Shown: one piece after another, positions 1 through 4,815 of the stretch
Layout of the letters: each line of letters starts with the position of its first letter
Position numbering within the stretch: the first letter of the stretch is position 1
NCBI GenBank assembly: GCA_013154145.1
Contig: JAADDC010000039.1
Coordinates: forward strand, 1-8,287
Direction: 5' to 3'
From: Candidatus Iainarchaeum sp.
Lineage (GTDB): Archaea; Iainarchaeota; Iainarchaeia; JAADDC01
DNA: 8,287 nucleotides
Notes under the pieces: generated by a model
The model's input: the letters and a program-made list of their open reading frames with translations, nothing else
Databases searched by the model: none
Told to the model about the DNA's origin: nothing
Made by a program: the position numbers and the translations under genes

Positions 1-533
1 ACGTGAGCTTCGAGGTTGGGGCGATGATCCGTTCGGGCACTCTCCAGTCGCTCCTCACGAGACCGCTGTCTCTGGGGGCCTTCCTGCTTCTGCGGAACAG
101 CGGCAGAACCTTCCTGGCAATCCTCTCGTCCGTCCTCGTATTCATCGGGATATACTTCTTCTTTGGTGGCACAAACCTCCATCTTTACCTTTTGGGCCTG
201 ATCCTTGCCCTCCTCTTCTACCTCTTTCTCGGACAGGCCATCGGCTACCTATCCACCTGGTTTTACACCATATGGGGGTTTCAGACGCTGCTCGTCTACG
301 CCCCGTCCCTGCTCTTCGGAGGGGCATTGATACCCCTGGACCTGCTTCCGAAGCCCCTGGTGGAGATTGCGCAGGCGCTTCCCTGGAAGTACCTCCACTA
401 TGACCTCGCCATGACAGTGCTGGGAAAACCCCTTGACATCTTGCCACTCCTGGGATGGTTGCTCGTGGCGTTTGTAGCTGAACGACTCCTGTTCAAGCTC
501 ATGACAAGGAAGTGGGAACAGTGGGGTGGATAG
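1..533 (+). CDS. ABC-2 type transporter permease, 5'-partial
   Basis: This is an integral membrane subunit of an ABC-2 type export system; the substrate cannot be read from sequence. The frame is open from the window edge, and about 177 residues are visible where such permeases usually have about 260, so the N-terminal helices lie outside. Early in the visible part, IRSGTLQSLLTRPLSL matches the cytoplasmic segment (basic residue, G-T/S-L, then L-x-R/K-P) typical of the uncharacterised ABC-2 permeases I associate with COG4587/COG3694. Four or so strongly hydrophobic helices follow, and the protein ends in a basic tail, TRKWEQWGG, as is common in this family. The stop is TAG. A second permease overlaps or abuts it downstream, and the ATP-binding subunit is expected upstream of the window. 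The family call is firm; the function is not. Confidence 0.8.
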   Translation, partial: VSFEVGAMIRSGTLQSLLTRPLSLGAFLLLRNSGRTFLAILSSVLVFIGIYFFFGGTNLHLYLLGLILALLFYLFLGQAIGYLSTWFYTIWGFQTLLVYAPSLLFGGALIPLDLLPKPLVEIAQALPWKYLHYDLAMTVLGKPLDILPLLGWLLVAFVAERLLFKLMTRKWEQWGG

Positions 534-610
534 GAACCCTGTGGCGCATCGTGAGGGACAAGGTCAAGGTGGCGGCCCTGGACTTCCTCTTTGAGATAGC
601 GTAGACGCTA

Positions 611-1264
611 ATGAGCATAGTAACGGTCCTTGTACTCTGGCGCAGCGTGGTGAGTGCTGTTCCCACGGGCTGGACGGAGGAGATGGTGCTGGCCTTCGCC
701 CTCTTTCTGGAAATTTATTATATCGTGAGGTCCTACATCAGGGACATTATCTGGGCCTACGGGGAATTCTTTATCTTCGGCTGGATACAGCCGTTCTTGA
801 AGCCAGGGAGCCTCCTCTACGTGATTATCGAAAACAATGATGGGGGTTTCATCCTTGCAAGCTTGATAAAGCTGCTTGTCCTCGGTGGAGCGCTAATGCT
901 CCTCTTTGAGGGGTGGTGGAAAGGACTGGTGCTCTTCCTTTTGGGAATGGCGGTGCTCGCAGGCTTCGAGATGTTCGTCGTGGGTATTTCGTTGCTGCTC
1001 ATTGAGAGTGGACGGCTGTGGGACCTCTTCTACGCCCTCGTGGGCTACGTCATAAACATACCGGCAGACTTCTTCAGGGGGCTTGCCGGCTTCTTCGTGA
1101 GAACCGTGGTGCCCCTCTACTTCTTCGTGACAGTGCCAGCCAAGGCAGTCTTTGGCATCCCTGACGACCTACCACTTCTCCTTGCGTTAACTGCTCTCTG
1201 GCTCGCCGCAGGCTACTGGACGCTCAGAAAGGCGCTGGAGAGTGCTGAAGCCTACGGAGGTTAG
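611..1264 (+). CDS. ABC-2 type transporter permease, second subunit, apparently interrupted by an in-frame TAG
   Basis: This is the partner permease of the upstream gene. The 217-residue open frame from ATG 611 has about five hydrophobic segments and ends in a basic/aromatic tail (YWTLRKALESAEAYGG), like other ABC-2 permeases of this type. The same frame is open upstream to about 512 and encodes a plausible N-terminus (GTLWRIVRDKVKVAALDFL). That stretch resembles the amphipathic start and first helix of the family, and a TAG codon at 602-604 separates it from the ATG. With a GTG start at 521 the protein would be about 247 aa, close to the usual length. The TAG sits where a Trp or Gln would be natural (TGG or CAG to TAG is one base). 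No good ribosome binding site precedes ATG 611. The gene may therefore be a recent pseudogene, a sequencing error, or a truncated protein starting at 611. Confidence 0.7.
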   Translation: MSIVTVLVLWRSVVSAVPTGWTEEMVLAFALFLEIYYIVRSYIRDIIWAYGEFFIFGWIQPFLKPGSLLYVIIENNDGGFILASLIKLLVLGGALMLLFEGWWKGLVLFLLGMAVLAGFEMFVVGISLLLIESGRLWDLFYALVGYVINIPADFFRGLAGFFVRTVVPLYFFVTVPAKAVFGIPDDLPLLLALTALWLAAGYWTLRKALESAEAYGG

Positions 1265-1979
1265 GGAGTCTTTTCAGCCACCTCGTCTACGCGCTCATTC
1301 AACTTCTTGTAGGCGTCCCTGAGGGCGAGGAAGAGCAGAAACACCTCGTAGTCGTTGTAGTTGTGGGCCCTCATTAGCAGGTCCTTAATCCTGATGTAGG
1401 GCCTGTCTGCCTTGATGGTGTCGTCGAAGATATCCTCCCTCACGAGGTGGGGAACTCCGTGGGCCCTGATGAAGTAGTAAAGGTGAACGAGGTCGGAGAG
1501 CGGGATGCCGTACCGGTCTTTCAGGTGTCCTGAGCCGCGGCCAATGGCCTCGGCAAATACCTTTGCGAGCAAACCCCGCGTGGTGGTAGGCAGCGTAGAT
1601 GATCTTTTTGGCTCGGATCTAGTGCCAACGAAGGAGAAGGCCACCGTGTTTGGATCCGCGTGCTTCAGCGCCTCTTCCACGGGATCTTTCCCTTCCTTGA
1701 GGGCCGTGACCACCGCGTGGGCGAGGGGATGTTCCTCGGGCGAAAAGCGTTGCGACTTCAGGTAGTAAACGAGGTACTTGGTCAGGAGTTCCTTGGTGGC
1801 ATAGGCGATGGGATCCTTCTCCCTCGTACCACGGAGGGTCGCGACGAGGTCCTCGAGCTCGGTGAGCGTGAGCTGACCCTCCTCGTGTTTCTTGATGATC
1901 CCCGGGCCAGTTCCTCCGGCTTCCTTTCCTTGAAGAGTTTGGTGGGTTCGTCGCCCAGGAGTCTTTTCAGCTTCTCCAC
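1261..1979 (-). pseudogene. Unrecognised gene of about 240 codons with three apparent frameshifts
   Basis: I do not recognise the family. The gene reads from GTG 1979 (VEKLKRLLGDEP...) and shifts frame near 1900 in a CCCGGGG run, continuing as IIKKHEEGQLTLTELEDL. It runs open past 1713, shifts again near 1620 into IRAKKIIYAAYHHAGFARK, and returns near 1562 to VFAEAIGRGSGHLKDRYG, ending at TAA 1261. Each segment looks like ordinary protein only in its own frame: in the frame that stays open across 1562-1618 the residues become an implausible run of Ser/Thr/Arg (SSTLPTTTR). The rebuilt product is a soluble, charged, mostly helical protein of about 240 aa with no signal peptide. A TATA-like TTTTTATTA lies about 25 nt upstream of the GTG, suggesting a leaderless transcript. 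The stop overlaps the convergent permease stop by 3 nt. Real decay and sequencing indels cannot be told apart here. Confidence 0.6.
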
Positions 1980-1999
1980 GTAATGTATTGAGCGGCGGT

Positions 2000-2010
2000 G
2001 TAATAAAAAT
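2000..2010 (-). promoter_or_regulatory. T-run / TATA-like element between tRNA-Asn and the next gene
   Basis: Read on the minus strand this is ATTTTTATTA. It lies about 16 nt after the tRNA-Asn 3' end, where a T-run would terminate archaeal transcription. It also lies about 25 nt before GTG 1979, where a TATA box for a leaderless transcript would be. The two roles are not exclusive. The call rests on position and composition only. Confidence 0.35.
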
Positions 2011-2069
2011 CGTTGAGAGGGGGAGCGCCCCGGGGAGGATTCGAACCTCCGACCTCCCGGTTACTGCAC

Positions 2070-2083
2070 TCCCCCATGCCCCC
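2070..2083. repeat. Inverted repeat arm, intron 3' side (14 bp)
   Basis: TCCCCCATGCCCCC on the plus strand is the exact reverse complement of 2621-2634. In the pre-tRNA the two arms form a 14-bp, mostly G:C stem closing the endonuclease-coding loop and placing both splice sites side by side. The last G of the endonuclease stop codon is the first base of this arm. Confidence 0.9.
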
Positions 2084-2628
2084 TATATTACAGAGTTAGC
2101 TTCCAAAAAATTATTAAGTCTAAGTGCTTCACGACCTCCCACCCTCAACTCGTACAATTTGTTGCCGTAACCTGTTTTGTAAGGTCCTAACACTCGGCCA
2201 TTAAATCCAAATTCTTCAATAAACTGTCCTATTTCTTCGAGAAAAGTTTTTGATTTAGAATATAATCTCCATTTAATATCACGTCTTTTTTCATTCTTGT
2301 AAAGATTTCCGTCATCAAGAAAGAGGGAGTACAAAAAGTTTGCCTTAAACTTTTTGTCCTGATCAAGTACTTTCCTAGATAATTTATACTTGCTTGCCTC
2401 CCAAGATTCGAGCCACCTACTAGCACTTACTCGTTCAAAACTTACAACATACAAATTCTTTTTTCTATAAATATGTCCAAAACCTAACACCGCCTTACCT
2501 AAGGAGTAAACTCGATCCCGTAAATTTTCGGAGCTTGTCCAATAAACAAACCCGTACCGCTTACGCTGTCCGTCACCATAGAAGTGGCCTAACAACGCAG
2601 CCTCAAGATATAAAGTAAAGGGGGGCAT
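2083..2628 (-). CDS. LAGLIDADG homing endonuclease encoded in the tRNA-Asn intron
   Basis: This is a single-chain, two-motif LAGLIDADG DNA endonuclease of 181 aa, the size of archaeal intron enzymes such as I-DmoI. The first motif is ALLGHFYGDG (residues 11-20, catalytic Asp19) and the second is FLYSLFLDDG (98-107, catalytic Asp106). About 87 residues separate the two catalytic acids, as expected for two fused half-domains. Lys/Arg/Tyr-rich beta-strand segments after each motif would contact DNA. The expected target is the uninterrupted tRNA-Asn anticodon region. I start at ATG 2628 because it is the only Met codon inside the intron and a GGTG lies 6 nt upstream. The frame stays open into exon 1, but the residues there (VAQLVERPAV) are translated tRNA. 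The stop is TAG at 2083-2085. AT-rich codons mark it as foreign to the region. Confidence 0.9.
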   Translation of the reverse strand: MPPFTLYLEAALLGHFYGDGQRKRYGFVYWTSSENLRDRVYSLGKAVLGFGHIYRKKNLYVVSFERVSASRWLESWEASKYKLSRKVLDQDKKFKANFLYSLFLDDGNLYKNEKRRDIKWRLYSKSKTFLEEIGQFIEEFGFNGRVLGPYKTGYGNKLYELRVGGREALRLNNFLEANSVI

Positions 2629-2634
2629 GGGGGA
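2621..2634. repeat. Inverted repeat arm, intron 5' side (14 bp), containing the endonuclease start codon
   Basis: This is the exact reverse complement of 2070-2083. The ATG of the homing endonuclease (2628-2626) is in the middle of this arm and would be base-paired whenever the stem forms. Confidence 0.9.
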
Positions 2635-2695
2635 CACCTTAACAGCCGGGCGCTCTACCAGCTGAGCTACCGGGGCACGCATAGTGAGAGGGGTG

Positions 2696-2710
2696 GAAAA
2701 GGTTTAAGAA
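2696..2710 (-). promoter_or_regulatory. Putative tRNA-Asn promoter (TATA-like, overlapping the upstream stop codon)
   Basis: The minus strand reads CCTTCTTAAACC here, with its TTAAA centre about 26-30 nt before the tRNA 5' end. It closely resembles CCTCTTTAACC in front of the SRP RNA. The element contains the TAA stop of the S16-like gene. Assignment is by position and by similarity to the SRP site. Confidence 0.4.
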
Positions 2711-3255
2711 GGCAACGAGGAGAGCACAGCGTCCACCTCGTCCAGGTTCTTAACGGCTATGACGGGAGCCTCGTCGGGGATGTCCCTGCGATTGGCGTAG
2801 GGGATGATCACGGGGCCCTGACCCACGGCCGAAAGTTTTTCTCTAACGTAGGCCACGCCGTCGACGGTGTAAAGATCCTCTGCTATGCGGCCGGTGGCGA
2901 GAACCGGTGTTCCACCGTTGAAGAGTGCGTAAATGGCCGCGTATATGGCCAGGTCCGCTGACCTGCCGTCCACGTAGTAGACGGGGCCCTCCACGGAGAA
3001 GAGGATGCCGGAGGCGATGGGTCCGTGCCGCCGCTTGAAGACCTCGTAGGCCACCCGGGCGCTCTCAGCCAACTTGCTACCCACCACCGTGTCCTCCACG
3101 AAGACCCCTTCCTGTGGCACCGAGCAAATCCTCGCGGGGATGAGCTCCCCCCTCCCGGAGTAACCCAGGAGGTAGAAGTCCACACAGTTGCCGGACTGCT
3201 GGAAGAGAAGGAGGACGGCGGCGACGAGCAGGAGTGCAAGGAAGAGGTACCTCAT
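2704..3255 (-). CDS. Membrane-anchored stand-alone Lon-type (S16-like) serine peptidase
   Basis: The protein has 183 aa. Residues 4-18 are a hydrophobic signal or anchor helix with an Arg before it, so the rest is predicted to lie outside the membrane. Residues 50-180 resemble the Lon proteolytic domain: VDGRSADLAIYAAIYAL aligns with the catalytic-serine helix (Ser99), ATGRI with the conserved Thr-Gly strand, and VAYVREKL with the Lys helix (Lys140). IIPYANRRDIP and VIAVKNLDEVDAVL match the C-terminal strands and helix of Lon. Both members of the Ser-Lys dyad are therefore present. There is no AAA+ ATPase domain, unlike Lon and archaeal LonB. The start ATG has a strong GGTGAT site 3 nt upstream (3259-3264). 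The SRP RNA 3' end lies immediately before this site, so the gene is probably read through from the SRP RNA promoter. The family call is good; activity and substrate are unknown. Confidence 0.72.
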   Translation of the reverse strand: MRYLFLALLLVAAVLLLFQQSGNCVDFYLLGYSGRGELIPARICSVPQEGVFVEDTVVGSKLAESARVAYEVFKRRHGPIASGILFSVEGPVYYVDGRSADLAIYAAIYALFNGGTPVLATGRIAEDLYTVDGVAYVREKLSAVGQGPVIIPYANRRDIPDEAPVIAVKNLDEVDAVLSSLPS

Positions 3256-3267
3256 GGTATCACCATG

Positions 3268-3546
3268 AAGCGGGCGGGCCGCAACGGGTGGACCGGGAGG
3301 CGTCCCCGCACCCCAGCCGGGCTCCTCTCCACCCCGCTACCCGCCGGCATGGAGGCAGCCGGCTACGGTTGCTCCCTTCCGGGCCTGGCCGGGTTCACCG
3401 GCCGCGCACCACCCGGCGGGACGGGGCTTCACAGGGAGTTGCCGGCGGGGCCACGGGGCCCTTCCGGCCGCCCCGTTGCTCCGGCCCCGGCGTAAGCGGA
3501 TTTCCGGTTACAGGGGACCGCTAACCCCCCGGCCTGCCCGCCCGTT
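3268..3546 (-). ncRNA. Signal recognition particle RNA (7S, archaeal type)
   Basis: This is the RNA scaffold of SRP, binding SRP19 and SRP54 to target nascent membrane and secreted proteins. The ends pair through CGGGCGGGC (3544-3536) and GCCCGCCCG (3279-3271), the archaeal helix 1 that closes the molecule. The Alu domain is seen in GGGGGGTTAGCGGTCCCC followed by the conserved UGUAAC (3512-3507). The S domain is clear from helix 8: CCAGGCCCGGAAGGGAGC has the GGAA tetraloop (3380-3377) and the asymmetric loop bound by SRP54. Its length of roughly 275-280 nt is slightly below the usual 300 or so. Exact ends are uncertain by a few bases. Plus-strand open frames across it are artefacts of its GC content. 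Confidence 0.93.
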
Positions 3547-3565
3547 AATTAAGGGGACGGTTGTG

Positions 3566-3575
3566 GTTAAAGAGG
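3566..3575 (-). promoter_or_regulatory. Putative SRP RNA promoter (TATA-like)
   Basis: The minus strand reads CCTCTTTAACC, with the TTTAA about 24 nt before the inferred RNA start near 3545. It matches the spacing and sequence of the element before tRNA-Asn. Confidence 0.45.
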
Positions 3576-3578
3576 GAA

Positions 3579-3592
3579 ACGTTATACATAAC
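3579..3592. promoter_or_regulatory. Palindromic element, copy 1 (putative operator, SRP RNA side)
   Basis: ACGTTATACATAAC contains the inverted repeat GTTAT-AC-ATAAC; in this copy the palindrome extends to CGTTAT/ATAACG. The same 14 bases recur at 3632-3645. It lies just upstream of the SRP RNA TATA-like box. An exact repeat of a palindrome in a promoter region suggests a dimeric regulator's binding site; the regulator is unknown. Confidence 0.55.
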
Positions 3593-3631
3593 GCAAATTT
3601 CAAGCATCAATCCCACTTTATGTAGAACTTG

Positions 3632-3645
3632 ACGTTATACATAAC
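3632..3645. promoter_or_regulatory. Palindromic element, copy 2 (putative operator, ftsZ side)
   Basis: This is an exact copy of the 14-base element at 3579-3592, with centres 53 bp apart, about five helical turns. It sits about 30 bp upstream of the ftsZ TATA box, a usual place for archaeal activators. A weaker match, TTTATGTAGAAC (10 of 12 to the reverse-complement palindrome), lies between the copies at 3617-3628. Confidence 0.55.
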
Positions 3646-3674
3646 CGACAAACGTCGAAGTTCGCGAGGGAAAG

Positions 3675-3683
3675 TATTATAAA
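3675..3683 (+). promoter_or_regulatory. ftsZ TATA box
   Basis: TATTATAAA preceded by a purine-rich BRE-like stretch (GGGAAAG). A start site about 25 nt downstream would fall near 3704-3708. That leaves a leader of about 40 nt to GTG 3748, or about 15 nt to ATG 3721. Confidence 0.6.
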
Positions 3684-3747
3684 GGACTTCAACCTCAATT
3701 TTTCCGATAAAAAGGACCCAATGATGGGGCCTCGTGAGGTGGTGAAC

Positions 3748-4815
3748 GTGAAGAGCCTTGTGGACGAAGCTGTGGGAAAGGGTTCCGGGGTAAACCAAAA
3801 ACTGGACCCCATGCTTCAGCCCAAGATTCTTGTTGTGGGCGTGGGAGGCGCAGGTAACAACATCGTTAACAGGATAAGCCAGATGGGCGTCAAGGGCGCC
3901 CAGCTGGTGGCCATTAACACGGATCGCCAGCACCTGGCCATCATCTCCGACGACATAACCAAGGTGCTGATCGGCGAAGGTGTGACCAGGGGGTTGGGTG
4001 CAGGCGGTGACCCCAGCGTCGGCAGGAAGGCAGCGGAAGTTAGCAGGCAGACCCTCCAGCAGATCCTCAACGGCGCCGACCTGGTCTTCGTGGTGGCAGG
4101 CATGGGTGGCGGCACGGGCACCGGTGCAGCCCCCGTGGTGGCCCAGATCGCCAAGGAGCAGGGCGCCCTGGTCATCTCCATGGTAACCTATCCCTTCAGG
4201 CTGGAGAGGGCAAGGATGGAGAAGGCTGACCAGGGCATCATGGAGCTGGCCAAGGTCAGCGACACGGTGATCGTCATCGACAACAACAGGCTCGTGGAGC
4301 TGGTGCCCAACCTGCCCATGCAGGAGGCCTTCAAGGTGGCCGACGTCATCATCGCCAAGACCGTTCAGGGTATAACGGAGACGATAACGCAGCCGTCCCT
4401 CATCAACCTGGACTACGCCGACCTGAGGGCCATCATGACCAGCGGCGGCATCTCCGTCATCTCCGTTGGCGAGGGCAGGGGTGTCAACAAGGTCCAGGAC
4501 GTGGTGGAGGACGTGCTCAAGAACACCCTGCTGGACGTGAACCCCGAGGGCGCCAAGGGCGTGCTGATCCACATTACCGGCGGTCCGGACCTCACCCTCG
4601 GAGAGGCCAACGCCATCGGCGAGCTCCTCACCGAGAGGGTGGATCCCAGGGCAACGGTGATCTGGGGCGCAAGGATAGACCCCTCCTTCGAGGACATGGT
4701 GCAGGTGATCGCCATCTTCACGGGTGTCCAGAGCCCCTACATCAAGAGCCCCGTGGGAGCGTCCACCGCCCAGTACTCGGAGATCCCGGCGCTGGACATA
4801 GACTACCTCAGGTGA
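3748..4815 (+). CDS. ftsZ: Cell division GTPase FtsZ (archaeal FtsZ2 type)
   Basis: This is a tubulin-like GTPase that assembles at mid-cell and drives constriction. Numbering from ATG 3721: VGVGGAGNN (39-47) and the tubulin signature GMGGGTGTG (127-135) bind GTP, and NLDYAD (229-234) is the T7 synergy loop with the catalytic acids Asp231 and Asp234. Features such as AINTDRQHL, GAGGDPSVG, PNLPMQEAF and HITGGPDLTL match what I recall of the FtsZ2 group rather than FtsZ1. A short linker leads to a conserved-looking C-terminal tail, LDIDYLR, likely the docking peptide for a membrane anchor such as SepF. I prefer GTG 3748 as start: GAGGTG lies 6 nt upstream, and MKSLVDEA then aligns with FtsZ2 N-termini. 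ATG 3721 would add 9 residues. The 3' end overlaps the convergent protease gene by 8 bp. Confidence 0.95.
   Translation: MKSLVDEAVGKGSGVNQKLDPMLQPKILVVGVGGAGNNIVNRISQMGVKGAQLVAINTDRQHLAIISDDITKVLIGEGVTRGLGAGGDPSVGRKAAEVSRQTLQQILNGADLVFVVAGMGGGTGTGAAPVVAQIAKEQGALVISMVTYPFRLERARMEKADQGIMELAKVSDTVIVIDNNRLVELVPNLPMQEAFKVADVIIAKTVQGITETITQPSLINLDYADLRAIMTSGGISVISVGEGRGVNKVQDVVEDVLKNTLLDVNPEGAKGVLIHITGGPDLTLGEANAIGELLTERVDPRATVIWGARIDPSFEDMVQVIAIFTGVQSPYIKSPVGASTAQYSEIPALDIDYLR

Larger units (their letters stand above)
2062..2639 (-). other. Intron of tRNA-Asn carrying a homing endonuclease gene
   Basis: The intron lies between positions 37 and 38 and is visibly AT-rich against GC-rich surroundings. 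Across the junctions, C32-U35 (CUGU) pairs with GCAG near the intron 3' end as a 4-bp central helix. It is flanked by a 3-nt bulge on each side (U36 A37/A and UA/A38), with cleavage after the second base of each, as in the bulge-helix-bulge motif. The outer helix is not adjacent: a small internal loop (GGUGU opposite AGU) precedes a perfect 14-bp stem formed by the inverted repeat at 2621-2634 and 2070-2083. This is therefore a relaxed motif. The endonuclease frame fills nearly all of the rest. The length is far above the tens of nucleotides usual for archaeal tRNA introns. Confidence 0.88.
2026..2676 (-). tRNA. tRNA-Asn(GUU) interrupted in the anticodon loop by a 578-nt intron
   Basis: The two exons fold into a complete 73-nt tRNA-Asn. 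Exon 1 (2676-2640) gives acceptor strand GCCCCGG, U8, A9, D-stem GCUC/GAGC with loop AGCUGGUA, and anticodon strand CCCGG followed by C32 U33 GUU. Exon 2 (2061-2026) gives anticodon strand CCGGG, variable loop AGGUC, T-arm GGAGG-UUCGAAU-CCUCC, acceptor CCGGGGC and discriminator G73. All stems pair perfectly and almost every pair is G:C, which fits a thermophile. No CCA is encoded. The anticodon GUU reads AAC and AAU. Because AA occurs at both junctions, the splice point is exact only to within two nucleotides; I placed it at the canonical archaeal site 37/38. Maturation would need the tRNA splicing endonuclease and RtcB ligase. Confidence 0.93.

Noticed and set aside
602..604. TAG in the permease as a pyrrolysine codon
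   Set aside because: No methylamine methyltransferase context; three other frames here end in TAG; a nonsense mutation or error is simpler.
1988..2170. 60-aa plus-strand frame containing GRIRTSDLPVTA
   Set aside because: This is the antisense translation of the tRNA 3' half, a widespread false protein.
2062..2639. Group I or group II self-splicing intron
   Set aside because: The endonuclease fills the intron, leaving no room for a ribozyme core, and the junctions fit a bulge-helix-bulge form.
2629..2682. N-terminal extension of the endonuclease from ATG 2682 (contains VAQLVERPAV)
   Set aside because: These residues are translated tRNA exon 1, a common artefact; the intron ATG with its own GGTG fits better.
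3025..3524. Plus-strand open frames of 156 and 96 aa
   Set aside because: They run antisense across the SRP RNA and the S16-like gene and reflect GC content only.
3607..4572. 321-aa minus-strand open frame opposite ftsZ
   Set aside because: A shadow frame, rich in His and Asp, crossing the ftsZ promoter; no motif.
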